Source: Erysipelotrichaceae bacterium (GTDB lineage Bacteria > Bacillota_I > Bacilli_A > Erysipelotrichales > Erysipelotrichaceae). From it: a stretch of DNA of 64,000 nucleotides. The position numbers and the translations under genes were made by a program. Where the stretch lies: the NCBI GenBank assembly GCA_017419165.1, contig JAFOLW010000030.1:1-64000 (forward strand). The letters are read 5' to 3'. The notes under the pieces are model-generated. The model made no database searches, was not told where the DNA came from, and saw only the letters and a program-made list of their open reading frames with translations. Below, in pieces: positions 43,006-52,052 of this stretch (position 1 is its first letter; every line of letters begins with the position of its first letter).

Positions 43006-44343
43006 ATGAACAGAAAGCTTAAAGAAACGACAAAAAGATTTATCGAACTCAACGGCTTTGAAGAGCTCACAAAGGTACAGGAAGAGGTACTGAAATACAC
43101 CTCGTCCAATAAGGACGTGATCGCTTTATCCAAGACCGGCACCGGAAAGACGCACGCCTATCTGATCCCGATCATGGAAATGATCAATCCCGTTTCCGAC
43201 AAGACGCAGGTGCTGATCTCGCTGCCGACCAGGGAACTGGCTTATCAGGTCTATCAGAACTGCCTGCTGATGAAGGAGGTCTATGAAGACCTGCGCATCC
43301 AGCTGCTGGCCGGGGGAACGGACAAGAAAAAGTCGATCTCGAAGATGGAAAATACGCCGCACATCGTCATCGGCACGCCGGGCAGGATCAAAGACCTTTT
43401 CGTTTCCAATGCTCTGCGGGTGGATTTTGTGCAGATGTTCGTCATCGATGAAGCGGATATGACGCTGGAATACGGTTTCTTGGAAGACATCGACATCGTC
43501 TTCTCCCATATGGTGAAGGATCCTCAGGTCTTATGCTTCTCGGCGACTTTCCCGGAAGAACTCAACGTCTTCGTAAAGAAGTATCTGAACAATCCGAAGA
43601 TCGTACGGGTGGAAGACAGCAAGCGGGATCCGCGGATCAGCCATGTCCTTGTCAACTGCAAGCACAAGGATTACAAGGAAGTCGTTTACGATATCCTGCC
43701 GGGTTTCAAGCCTTATGTCTGTCTGATCTTCGCCAATTCCAAAGATGAGGCGGATGAGACCTATGAATATCTGAAAGAAAAGGGCGTGAAAGTCTTGCTG
43801 CTGCACGGGGGTCTTGATTCCCGCAGCCGGCAGAAGGCGATCAAGGACCTGCAGGCCAAGAAATATACATATGTCGTGGCATCGGATGTCGCTTCCCGCG
43901 GTATCGATATCGACGGCATCTCCCATGTCATCTCGATGGGCCTTCCCAAACAGCTGCAGTTTTACATGCACAGGGCAGGACGTACCGGACGCAATGAGAA
44001 AGACGGCACCTGTTATCTGCTTTACAAGGAAAGCGATCTGGATGCGGTCCGCACTTTGAACAAGAAGGGCGTCAATTTCCTGGCAAAGGAATTCAAACGC
44101 GGGACATGGAAGGAAGCCAACAATCCGACGGCAAAGAAGCTGAGCAAGCCCGATGCGGATGAGAAGGCGATCGTCAAGACCCTTTACCGCAAAAACGAGA
44201 AGGTCAAACCGAATTATAAGAAAAAGAAGACGGCACAGGTCGAGAAGATCAAACGCAGAAAAAGAAGAGAGTTCATCCAGTCCAAGATCAGGGAAGAACG
44301 TCTCGAACGGTACAAAGAGAAACAGAGGAACAAGGCAGAATAG
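43006..44343 (+). CDS. DEAD-box RNA helicase (CshB-like)
   Basis: This 445-residue RNA helicase has motif I SKTGTGKT, Ia PTRELA, motif II DEAD (VIDEADMTLEYGF), SAT (FSATFPEE), RGIDI and HRAGRTGR. A very basic C-terminal tail of about 70 residues follows. Its place divergent to ispH matches cshB (yqfR) in Bacillus, a cold-associated helicase in ribosome assembly or mRNA decay. In-frame ATGs at 42988 and 43000 exist, but the first lies upstream of the -10 box and the second only 3 nt after it, so 43006 is preferred. Confidence 0.92.
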   Translation: MNRKLKETTKRFIELNGFEELTKVQEEVLKYTSSNKDVIALSKTGTGKTHAYLIPIMEMINPVSDKTQVLISLPTRELAYQVYQNCLLMKEVYEDLRIQLLAGGTDKKKSISKMENTPHIVIGTPGRIKDLFVSNALRVDFVQMFVIDEADMTLEYGFLEDIDIVFSHMVKDPQVLCFSATFPEELNVFVKKYLNNPKIVRVEDSKRDPRISHVLVNCKHKDYKEVVYDILPGFKPYVCLIFANSKDEADETYEYLKEKGVKVLLLHGGLDSRSRQKAIKDLQAKKYTYVVASDVASRGIDIDGISHVISMGLPKQLQFYMHRAGRTGRNEKDGTCYLLYKESDLDAVRTLNKKGVNFLAKEFKRGTWKEANNPTAKKLSKPDADEKAIVKTLYRKNEKVKPNYKKKKTAQVEKIKRRKRREFIQSKIREERLERYKEKQRNKAE

Positions 44344-44354
44344 CCTTGTTTCTT
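44329..44354 (+). terminator. Terminator overlapping the end of the helicase gene
   Basis: AACAAGGC (44329-44336) pairs with GCCTTGTT (44343-44350), followed by TCTT. The loop contains part of the stop codon. Confidence 0.7.
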
Positions 44355-44355
44355 A

Positions 44356-44361
44356 TATAAT
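44356..44361 (+). promoter_or_regulatory. -10 box 9 nt before the MATE gene
   Basis: A perfect TATAAT ends 9 nt before ATG 44371, directly after the helicase terminator. No Shine-Dalgarno is present. Confidence 0.5.
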
Positions 44362-44370
44362 ATTGACAGT

Positions 44371-45720
44371 ATGAACATCAGGTCTTATATCGGAGACGGG
44401 GATTTTTATAAAAAAGTATATCGGATCGCGCTTCCCTGCGCTTTGTCGCAGCTTCTTTTGTCATGCCGTTCGATCATCTGTTCGATCATGGTCTCTTCGA
44501 TCGGCATGGTCACCGCTGTGGGCAATGCCAACAACATCGTCTATCTCCACGATTATCTGCTCTGGGGCCTTGAAGCCGGAGCAGCCTTGTTCGGTGCACA
44601 GTTCTTCGGTGCCGGAAACTATAAGAACATGGCCAGGACGCAGGGACTTTTCCTGGCGTCTTCCTTGCTGAATGCATTTTTCTGGATCGTCGTCGTGTTC
44701 CTGTTTGGCGATAAGCTCTTATTGTTTTATCTCAATGATGAGGCCCTGATGCCGTATTCCTGGACGTATCTGCGCTATGTGATGATCTCACTGATCTTCA
44801 TGTGCATCACGACTTCCTTTCGCAGCATGTACCAGGCGATGCATAAGACCAAAGTCGCCTTTGCCGTCTCGACGTTCTACGTCGTACTCAACATCTTGTG
44901 CAATTACGTGTTCATCTATATCCTGCACAAAGGTGTGGCCGGTGCGGGCATGGCGGTACTGCTCAGCGAGATGATCTGCTGCATCGTGACGGTCGCTTAT
45001 GCCTTGCATGACCGTCCGGTCTTTCTGGCCGGTATCAAAGAGATGTTTTCTTTCCGTTCGGGTTTTGTCATCCCGTTCATTGGAAAAGTCCTTCCGATCG
45101 CATTCAACGAGATGTTGTTCGGCTTCGGACAGTCTTTGTTCAACAAGGCTTACGGCATGTTGGGATCCTCTTCGATGGAAGTCATCTATGTCAGTTCGGA
45201 GATCCTTTCGCTTGCTTTGTTTGCCGTATGGGGCTATGGCGAGGCCGTCTCGATCATCGTCGGAACGCTTTTGGGCGAGGGCAGGATCGAACAGGCAAAA
45301 GAAGAATCGCGTTATCATCTCGGACTGTCCTTTGCGGTCGGTGCGGCTTTATGGGTGTTCATGGTCGCCATGTCTCCGGTCTTCTTACGCCTGTATCATA
45401 TTTCGGATCCGTTGATCCACGCACAGTGTTCAAAGATGCTGGCGGTCTATGGCTTCAAGGCGTTCCTGCGCGTCTTCACTTATGTCATGTTCTGCACCTT
45501 GAAGGCGGGCGGAGATTCGAAGATCTACAATCTGCTGGACTCCGGGATCATGTATGCCGTCGGCATCCCGATCGCTTTTGCGGGAGTGTATCTCGGTATG
45601 AAGGACGTGGTCTTGCTGGTGCTGCTGTGTCAGATGGAACAGGTCGTCCGTTTCATCCTGACTTTAAAACGATACAATAGTTATAAGTGGGCTAATAATT
45701 TAACGGAATTGGTGAATTGA
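44371..45720 (+). CDS. MATE family efflux transporter
   Basis: This 449-residue membrane protein has about 12 hydrophobic helices and the MATE pattern: the N-terminal LPCALSQLLLSCRS, FGAQFFGAGNYKNMARTQG in the first half, and VSIIVGTLLGEGRIEQAKEESR in the second. MATE pumps export drugs or metabolites in exchange for Na+ or H+; the substrate is unknown. The start is at the family-typical position. RimO follows 1 nt after its stop. Confidence 0.88.
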   Translation: MNIRSYIGDGDFYKKVYRIALPCALSQLLLSCRSIICSIMVSSIGMVTAVGNANNIVYLHDYLLWGLEAGAALFGAQFFGAGNYKNMARTQGLFLASSLLNAFFWIVVVFLFGDKLLLFYLNDEALMPYSWTYLRYVMISLIFMCITTSFRSMYQAMHKTKVAFAVSTFYVVLNILCNYVFIYILHKGVAGAGMAVLLSEMICCIVTVAYALHDRPVFLAGIKEMFSFRSGFVIPFIGKVLPIAFNEMLFGFGQSLFNKAYGMLGSSSMEVIYVSSEILSLALFAVWGYGEAVSIIVGTLLGEGRIEQAKEESRYHLGLSFAVGAALWVFMVAMSPVFLRLYHISDPLIHAQCSKMLAVYGFKAFLRVFTYVMFCTLKAGGDSKIYNLLDSGIMYAVGIPIAFAGVYLGMKDVVLLVLLCQMEQVVRFILTLKRYNSYKWANNLTELVN

Positions 45721-45721
45721 T

Positions 45722-47023
45722 ATGAAAGTAGGTTTTATTTCACTTGGCTGTGCCAAAAATCTGGTGGACAGCGAAAACATCATCGGTCTTTTTGAAGATC
45801 CGTTTTTTGAGTATGAATACGATCTGAAACAGTGTGAGGTGATCCTGATCAATACCTGCGGTTTCATCTTATCGGCGAAAGAGGAAGCGATCGATACGAT
45901 CCTGGAGATCGCCGAATACAAGAAAGACAATCTGAAGAAGCTGATCGTGACCGGCTGTTTCGTGCAGCGTTATCTGAAGGAATGCAGGGAGGAGTTTCCG
46001 GAAGTCGATCTTTTCGTTCCGATCGAAGACTATCCGAAACTGCCGGAGCTCCTGTCGGATCTGTTCGGACACCGTTTCCTTCACACATACGGCAAAAACC
46101 GCAAACTGGCCAACAGCTCTTATACGGCCTATCTGAAGATCTCGGACGGCTGCGACAACCGCTGTTCCTATTGCGCGATCCCTTTGATCAGAGGGAATTG
46201 CCGCTCTCATCCGATCGAAGACAATGTTGCGCAAGCCGGACAGCTTCTTGATTCCGGCGTGAAAGAGCTCAACGTGGTGGCCCAGGACACGACCTATTAC
46301 GGTCATGATCTCTACGGGCATTTCGCTTTGAAAGACCTGATAAGAGAGCTCGATAAACTTCCGTTCACCTGGATCCGCATCCTTTATATGTATCCCGATG
46401 AGATCGAAGAGGACCTGCTGCAGCAGATGGCGCGATGCAAGAGGGTGCTTCCGTATTTCGATATTCCGATCCAATACGGCAACGATGAGATCTTAAAACT
46501 GATGAACCGCCGCGGCAGCGTGCAGCTGATCAAAGACAAGATCGCTTTGATACGCAAGTACTTCAAAGATGCTTATATCCGTACGACGCTGATCGTCGGT
46601 TTCCCGCATGAAACGGATCAGACGTTCGAGGATACGCTGAAGCTCGTCGAAGAGGTCGGTTTCGATTCTTTAGGTGCGTTCACATATTCACCGGAAGAAG
46701 ACACCAAGGCTTACGATATGGACGGTCAGATCGAAGAAGAAGTCAAACAGGAGCGTTACGAGAAGCTCATGGCTTTACAGCAGGAGATCGTCAGAAAGAA
46801 GAACGAAAGCAGGGTGGGCAGGACGTATACTGCTCTGATCGAACGTTACGAATCGCTGTTTGACCGTTATGTGGCAAGAAGTTATATGTCGGCTCCTGAC
46901 GGGATCGACGGCATCATCTACGTAAAAAGCGATGAGGAGCTCAAGATCGGAGAATTTTACGAAGTTGAGATCAACGGGTATCAAAACTACGACCTGCTTG
47001 GTATAATGAAGAAAAAGAGGTAA
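45722..47023 (+). CDS. rimO: Ribosomal protein S12 methylthiotransferase
   Basis: RimO is a radical-SAM enzyme that methylthiolates Asp89 of ribosomal protein S12. The 433-residue protein has an N-terminal MTTase domain (SLGCAKNLVDSE, INTCGFI), the radical-SAM CxxxCxxC at Cys144, Cys148 and Cys151 (GCDNRCSYC), and a C-terminal TRAM domain. SLGCAKN and the QGCD-type SDGCDN distinguish RimO from MiaB. It starts 1 nt after the MATE gene. Confidence 0.94.
   Translation: MKVGFISLGCAKNLVDSENIIGLFEDPFFEYEYDLKQCEVILINTCGFILSAKEEAIDTILEIAEYKKDNLKKLIVTGCFVQRYLKECREEFPEVDLFVPIEDYPKLPELLSDLFGHRFLHTYGKNRKLANSSYTAYLKISDGCDNRCSYCAIPLIRGNCRSHPIEDNVAQAGQLLDSGVKELNVVAQDTTYYGHDLYGHFALKDLIRELDKLPFTWIRILYMYPDEIEEDLLQQMARCKRVLPYFDIPIQYGNDEILKLMNRRGSVQLIKDKIALIRKYFKDAYIRTTLIVGFPHETDQTFEDTLKLVEEVGFDSLGAFTYSPEEDTKAYDMDGQIEEEVKQERYEKLMALQQEIVRKKNESRVGRTYTALIERYESLFDRYVARSYMSAPDGIDGIIYVKSDEELKIGEFYEVEINGYQNYDLLGIMKKKR
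46999..47007 (+). promoter_or_regulatory. Extended -10 promoter of the ROK kinase and galK
   Basis: TGG-TATAAT (box at 47002-47007) lies inside the 3' end of rimO. Unlike the leaderless set, a leader with AAAGAGG precedes ATG 47029. Confidence 0.6.
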
Positions 47024-47028
47024 ATATA

Positions 47029-47934
47029 ATGAATTATTATGTAGGAATCGATTTAGGCGGTACCAACGTCAGGATCGCCAAAGTGGATGATGAAGGCAGG
47101 ATCGTTCAGGATGTCATCGCACAGTCTCATGGTCTGGAAGGACCGGAAAAGATCGAGGAAAACATTCTTGATCTTCTGAAACAGTTCGATCTTTCCGATG
47201 TCAGATCGATCGGCCTGGCGATCCCCGGACCGGTCGACGGCGAGCGGAACGTCATCACACAGGCGACCAATATCCCTGGCTGCGAAGGTTATCCGTTTGC
47301 GGACAATATGCAGAAAGCGACCGGGATCCCCGTATTCCTGGACAACGATGCCAATGCGGCGGGTCTGGCGGAAGCTGTTCTGGGTGCCGGCAGAGGCTAT
47401 CATGAAGTCTACTTCCTTACCCATTCGACCGGTATCGGCGGAGCTCTGGTGATCGACGGGAAGGTCATCTCCGGTCACAAAGGTTATGCGGGTGAAGTTG
47501 CCAACGTCATCGTCGATCCGGATGCCAAACAGTATCCGGTCTATGCCCACCTCAACAGAGGCGGCGTCGAGACCGTTGCTTCCGGTACGGCACTCGGATT
47601 GATCGGCAAAGATCTGATCGGTGAGAAGGGCGATTCCGCAAGGAAGGTCTTCCTGCTGGCGGGAGAAGGCAACGAGGTGGCAATGGCGATCGTCGACAAG
47701 ATGTCAAAAGATTTTGCGACTTGTCTGGCTGCGATCTCGGCGATCTGTGCTCCGGACTGCTTCGTTATCGGCGGCGGCTGCTCTCATTCTTCAGCGATCT
47801 ATTTTTCCAAAGTTAAAGAATATTTCCGTTCCATGGCTCACGAAGCCATGCGCGATGTTCCGATCCTGAAGGCACAGCTTGCGGAACCGGGCGTTCTCGG
47901 TGCAGCGATGATCGGAAGATCACATTTAGGTTAA
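47029..47934 (+). CDS. ROK family sugar kinase (glucokinase-like)
   Basis: This 301-residue ROK protein has the ATP motif GIDLGGTNVRIAKV and the substrate motif GLAIPGPVDG. The catalytic region is FLDNDANAAGLAEAVLGAG, and GHKGYAGEVANV follows. ROK glucokinases normally show a zinc-binding CxCGxxGC motif; I do not see it here, so the enzyme may be an atypical glucokinase or act on another hexose. It is paired with galK 4 nt downstream, which points to hexose metabolism. Confidence 0.85.
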   Translation: MNYYVGIDLGGTNVRIAKVDDEGRIVQDVIAQSHGLEGPEKIEENILDLLKQFDLSDVRSIGLAIPGPVDGERNVITQATNIPGCEGYPFADNMQKATGIPVFLDNDANAAGLAEAVLGAGRGYHEVYFLTHSTGIGGALVIDGKVISGHKGYAGEVANVIVDPDAKQYPVYAHLNRGGVETVASGTALGLIGKDLIGEKGDSARKVFLLAGEGNEVAMAIVDKMSKDFATCLAAISAICAPDCFVIGGGCSHSSAIYFSKVKEYFRSMAHEAMRDVPILKAQLAEPGVLGAAMIGRSHLG

Positions 47935-47938
47935 GCTT

Positions 47939-49216
47939 ATGAATTATGCAGACCTGAAAGCGTATATCGTTTCCTCTGAGATCGATCCCCTAATGAAAAA
48001 GGTCATCTGTGAAGATGATCTTTCTTCGGAAAAACAAAGATATCTGCGCCTCTTGGACAAGGCGTATGAATTATACGGCGACGGAGATTATCATTTCGTC
48101 TCTTCACCCGGCCGTTCCGAGATCGGCGGCAATCATACCGATCATCAGCACGGTCATGTCGTGGCTGCCGGACTCAGCATCGACAACCTGGCAGTCGTCA
48201 AAGCCAACGACAAGAACACGGTCCGCTATCGTGACGGTGATTTCAGGATCACGCCGGTCGATCTGAACGATCTCTCCGTCCGGGAAGAAGAAGTCAACAC
48301 CTCGGAAGCACTGATCCGCGGCGTCGCCTTCCGTCTGGACAATTTGGGTTACCGTTACGGCGGTTTCGATGCCTTGTGTGAATCAAGGGTCCTGGTCGGC
48401 TCGGGCATCTCTTCATCGGCTTGTTTCGAAGTGATGCTGGTAGAGATCTTCAACGCCTTATACAACGAGGGAAGGATCGATCCGATCCTGCGGGCCAAGA
48501 TCGGCCAGTTTGCCGAAAACGTCTACTTCGGCAAACCGAGCGGTCTTCTCGATCAGATGGCGATCTCGGTCGGCGGTTTCGTGACGATCGATTTCCGCAG
48601 ACCGGAAGATCCGGTCATTGAAAACTTCGATTTCTCGTTCTCGGATCACGGCTATGAACTGATCTTAGTCAACACCAAGGGCGATCATTCCGACCTGTCT
48701 CATGAATATGCGGCAGTTCCCAACGAGATCAAAAGTGTCGCCAAAGAACTCGGCGTCGATTATCTGGCGGATTCTTCTCTGGAGAAACTGCTTGCGGATT
48801 TCAAAGAGATCCGTGAAAAAGTCGATAACGACCGGGCAATGCTTCGAGCCCTTCATTTCTTCAATGAAGACGCAAGGGCGGTCCAGGAAAGAGAAGCGAT
48901 CCGCAGCGACGATATCGATAAGCTCTTGCATCTCATGAAAGAATCCGGCAGATCCTCCTTTGAATACCTGCAGAACGTCTATCCGGCTTCCCGTGTCAAT
49001 TCCCAGTCTCTGTCGATCGGTCTTGCGCTGGCGGACATGTATCTCGGGGACGAAGGGGCATACCGTGTCCACGGCGGCGGTTTCGAAGGAACGATACAGC
49101 TGATCGTACCGGAAGATAAAGTCGAAGGCATCTCCAAACTGATGACCTCGGTTTTCGGTGAGGACTGCCTGCTGCAAGTCAGAGTCAGACCGTTCGGCAC
49201 AAAAACTCTGATCTGA
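47939..49216 (+). CDS. galK: Galactokinase
   Basis: GalK phosphorylates galactose at C1, the first step of the Leloir pathway. The 425-residue GHMP kinase has SSPGRSEIGGNHTDHQHGHV (signature motif 1), VGSGISSSACFEV (ATP motif 2) and VHGGGFEGTIQ (motif 3). The N-terminal extension of about 40 residues is longer than in E. coli GalK. No galT or galE is in the window. The galactose-type transporter begins at 52501 on the same strand. Confidence 0.94.
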   Translation: MNYADLKAYIVSSEIDPLMKKVICEDDLSSEKQRYLRLLDKAYELYGDGDYHFVSSPGRSEIGGNHTDHQHGHVVAAGLSIDNLAVVKANDKNTVRYRDGDFRITPVDLNDLSVREEEVNTSEALIRGVAFRLDNLGYRYGGFDALCESRVLVGSGISSSACFEVMLVEIFNALYNEGRIDPILRAKIGQFAENVYFGKPSGLLDQMAISVGGFVTIDFRRPEDPVIENFDFSFSDHGYELILVNTKGDHSDLSHEYAAVPNEIKSVAKELGVDYLADSSLEKLLADFKEIREKVDNDRAMLRALHFFNEDARAVQEREAIRSDDIDKLLHLMKESGRSSFEYLQNVYPASRVNSQSLSIGLALADMYLGDEGAYRVHGGGFEGTIQLIVPEDKVEGISKLMTSVFGEDCLLQVRVRPFGTKTLI

Positions 49217-49235
49217 TCGCAAAAAATAATAGAAT

Positions 49236-49267
49236 AAAAATGCTTCGGTCATTCCGAAGCATTTTTT
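49236..49267. terminator. Bidirectional terminator galK / trp transporter
   Basis: AAAAATGCTTCGG (49236-49248) pairs with the complement at 49254-49266 around TCATT, with T-runs on both strands. It ends galK (+) and the ATPase gene (-). Confidence 0.93.
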
Positions 49268-50051
49268 ATGACAGAAGCATCCGATCATTGAACAGATCTT
49301 CTTTCGTTTTGGAGCGGAACATCATGATCAGGTCTTCAACGCTCAGTTTTTCTTTCTCTTCCTTGTTCAGATCCAGGATGATCCTTCCTTCGTGCATCAT
49401 GATCAGGCGGTTCCCGAGTTCCAAGGCGGTCTGCATATCGTGAGTGACCATGATACAGGTCAGCTGATTCTCATCAACAGTCTTTTTCGTCAGTTCCAGC
49501 ACTTTCGCGGCACTTTGCGGATCCAGGGCAGCCGTATGTTCATCCAGCAAGAGGAGCTTCGGTCTTCGGATCGTGTTCATGACTAAAGCCAGAGCCTGAC
49601 GCATGCCGCCGGACAGAGTCCCGACATTGACATCCAGTTTGTCTTCCAGACCCATATCCAGACTTGCCAGTTTTTCCCTGAACAGTTCTCTGTCGTGATC
49701 GCTTATCAAAGAAAACCAGCCTCCGGTCTTGGCAGCCAGTGAAAGGTTTTCCTCGACGCTCATGTGCGGAGCCGTTCCGGCCAGCGGGTCCTGAAACAGG
49801 TGGCCGATCTGATCGGCACGCCGGTGCTGAGAATCCAGCGTGATGTCTTTTCCGTCCATCAGGATACTGCCCGATTCGCTGATCAAAGCACCTGACAGAC
49901 ATTGCAGCAGGGTCGATTTGCCCGATCCGTTGGCGCCGATCATGCAGATGAAGTCGCCGTCATCGATCGTGAGCGACAGATCGTCGATCGCTCTTTTTTC
50001 ATTGACCGTCTTTTCGTTGAATATTTTATTCAGATGTCTGACTTGGATCAT
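49266..50051 (-). CDS. ABC transporter ATPase of the TrpXYZ-type importer
   Basis: This 261-residue ATPase has Walker A GANGSGKS, signature LSGGMRQALALVM and Walker B LLLLDEHTAALD. Note that the usual DEPTA is DEHTA. It resembles the COG1101 ATPases that pair with COG4120 permeases. With the next two genes it forms a solute importer. The tryptophan assignment comes from the UGG specifier of the T-box upstream of the operon, not from the protein itself. Its start overlaps the permease stop by 4 nt. Confidence 0.82.
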   Translation of the reverse strand: MIQVRHLNKIFNEKTVNEKRAIDDLSLTIDDGDFICMIGANGSGKSTLLQCLSGALISESGSILMDGKDITLDSQHRRADQIGHLFQDPLAGTAPHMSVEENLSLAAKTGGWFSLISDHDRELFREKLASLDMGLEDKLDVNVGTLSGGMRQALALVMNTIRRPKLLLLDEHTAALDPQSAAKVLELTKKTVDENQLTCIMVTHDMQTALELGNRLIMMHEGRIILDLNKEEKEKLSVEDLIMMFRSKTKEDLFNDRMLLS

Positions 50052-50959
50052 GCGGCCTCCTTTTTCAGCATCCTTCTTCGTTTGATGAGCGGCAGTTTGG
50101 ATCTCAGATAGGGGATACTGATCGCCAGGGCAACAATGAATGCAGAGACCAGTTTCAGCATGAATGCCGGCATGTTCAGACGCAAAGCGAGCGCATAGAT
50201 GCTGCGGAAGATGAAAGTGCCCAAGACCGCGCAGAACAGCGAAACGGTGAGCTTCCTTTCTTTGGAAAAGATCCTTCCGATCAGCAAAGATGCCAGAGCG
50301 ATCGTGACCATGCCGCTTCCGATGTCGATATTGCAGGATCTCTGTGACAAGGCAAGCAGACAGCCGGATAAGGCAGTGAAACTGTTGGCGATGCTTAGTC
50401 CGATCAGCGTGATGATGCGCGGATCGATTGAAGAAGCTTCGACCATCACCCGGTTGTCACCCGTCGCCTTGACAGCCAGACCGATGCGGGTCTTTAAGAA
50501 AAAGAGCAGAAAGCCGATCAGCGCAAGGACGAAGAAGATCTCGATCAAAAGGGAACTGAAAGCGGAGAAGGGCGTGTCGCTCAGAAGACCTTTTGCGATC
50601 GAGTAGACTGTCACCGTTTTATTCAGATTGACCAGGGAAGAATTTCCCATGACTGCGATATTGACCGAATACAGAGCCGTATTGACGATGATCCCGGACA
50701 GCAGCGAATTGATGCCGAAATAACACTGCAAGATCGAGACCGTCAATCCCGAGAAGATGCCGGCGATCATCGCGGCGATGATGGCGAGATGTGGGTGTCC
50801 CGATAAAGCGACCATAGCTCCGACGCAGGCACCTAAAGTGAAGCAGCCGTCCGTGGAAAGATCACAGATGTTCAAGACCGTATAGCTCAGGTACAATCCC
50901 AGGACGGTCAGAGAACCGATCAGGGAGAGCTCGATCGTGGTAAGGATCAGTGCCGACAT
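50048..50959 (-). CDS. ABC transporter permease of the TrpXYZ-type importer
   Basis: This 303-residue membrane protein has about eight hydrophobic helices, related to the LivH/RbsC-type permeases. CDLSTDGCFTLGACVGAMVAL is shortened here to its core DLSTDGCFTLGACVGA; GLSIANSFTALSGCLLA is the second conserved block. It is a COG4120-like permease. It lies 1 nt after the binding-protein gene. Confidence 0.85.
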   Translation of the reverse strand: MSALILTTIELSLIGSLTVLGLYLSYTVLNICDLSTDGCFTLGACVGAMVALSGHPHLAIIAAMIAGIFSGLTVSILQCYFGINSLLSGIIVNTALYSVNIAVMGNSSLVNLNKTVTVYSIAKGLLSDTPFSAFSSLLIEIFFVLALIGFLLFFLKTRIGLAVKATGDNRVMVEASSIDPRIITLIGLSIANSFTALSGCLLALSQRSCNIDIGSGMVTIALASLLIGRIFSKERKLTVSLFCAVLGTFIFRSIYALALRLNMPAFMLKLVSAFIVALAISIPYLRSKLPLIKRRRMLKKEAA

Positions 50960-50960
50960 A

Positions 50961-52001
50961 TCATTCGAACTCTTCTGCCGTCTTGATGGTCTTGATGTCG
51001 GAACAAAGAGGACCGAAGGCTTTTTTCAAAACGTCCAGGTCCATGCCCAAAGTCCGGATCACGTCTTCGTTGAGCGTGGCGGTGCCGTTATCGAACGTCC
51101 TGACCGGAAGTTCGGAAATGTCTGCTTTTCCGGAAAGGACTTCGTAGACCATTTCCGCGGTCTGTCTTCCTAACTGCGCATAATCGACGCCATAGCCTAA
51201 AAAGGCACCGTTCAAGGCAAAGGAATCCGCTCCGGCATAGTGTAAGATGCCGGCGTCCAGGAACTGTTCATAGATCGACAGTTCCGCCGTCATGACGGTA
51301 TTGTCGGTCGGTGTGAAGACGGCTTGCACGCCTTCGGCGATCAAAGAAGCGGCTGCCAGTTTGATCTCATCGACGTTGGTCCCGGTCTTTTCGACATAAG
51401 TGATCCCCGCCTGAGGGAAGAAATCCTTGGCTTCTTTGATCGGTCCGGTCGACGCATCTTGCGAAGCATCGTATAAAAGACCGACTTTCCTGATCTCGGG
51501 ATCTTGTTCGATCATCAGCTGCAGGACGTTTTTCGTATTGAGGAAATCGGAAGTTCCCGAGATATTGGCACCGGGCTGTTCGAGGCTTTCGACCAGTCCA
51601 CAGGACAAAGGATCGGAGACGGCAGCAAAGATGACCGGGATCGGATTGTCCTGCGTCATCGCCTGCATGTTCAAAGCGACCGGCGTGGCGATGCCGACCA
51701 TCAGATCCACGTCTTTGGAAATAAAATTGGAGATGATCTGTGCCATGACGTTCGCATCGGCGTTGGCATTGTCATATAAGATGTCGATCTGTACATCGTC
51801 TCCTTCGCTCAGTTCTTTGAGCCCGGCCAGGATGTTGTCGACGATCTGGTTGAGCGAGGCATCATCGACATAATTGCAGATGCCGATCGTATAGGAGACC
51901 TTCGTTTCTTCGGATTGTACTTGGTCTGCAGACTGTGCATTGCAGGCACACAGGCAGATAAGGATAAAGAGACATGTGATGAACGTGATTGTTTTTTTCA
52001 T
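50961..52001 (-). CDS. ABC transporter substrate-binding lipoprotein (probable tryptophan)
   Basis: This 346-residue protein has a lipoprotein signal (LICLCACNAQ, Cys20) and an ABC_sub_bind (COG2984) fold: YTIGICNYVDDASLNQIVDN, PVIFAAVSDPLSCGLV and LPVRTFDNGTATLN. Related Trp transporters (TrpXYZ) are controlled by T-boxes. Here the T-box upstream reads UGG, so tryptophan or a precursor is the likely ligand. GAAAGGA lies before the ATG. Confidence 0.85.
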   Translation of the reverse strand: MKKTITFITCLFILICLCACNAQSADQVQSEETKVSYTIGICNYVDDASLNQIVDNILAGLKELSEGDDVQIDILYDNANADANVMAQIISNFISKDVDLMVGIATPVALNMQAMTQDNPIPVIFAAVSDPLSCGLVESLEQPGANISGTSDFLNTKNVLQLMIEQDPEIRKVGLLYDASQDASTGPIKEAKDFFPQAGITYVEKTGTNVDEIKLAAASLIAEGVQAVFTPTDNTVMTAELSIYEQFLDAGILHYAGADSFALNGAFLGYGVDYAQLGRQTAEMVYEVLSGKADISELPVRTFDNGTATLNEDVIRTLGMDLDVLKKAFGPLCSDIKTIKTAEEFE

Positions 52002-52052
52002 TTTTTGTTTTCCTTTCTTCTTTGTTAACTTTTGTTTCTTGTTTATCGGTTT

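Noticed and set aside
42972-43142. A 57-codon N-terminal extension of ispH
   Set aside because: It would run antisense through the helicase gene and upstream of the ispH -10 box. IspH proteins start just before the first cluster cysteine.
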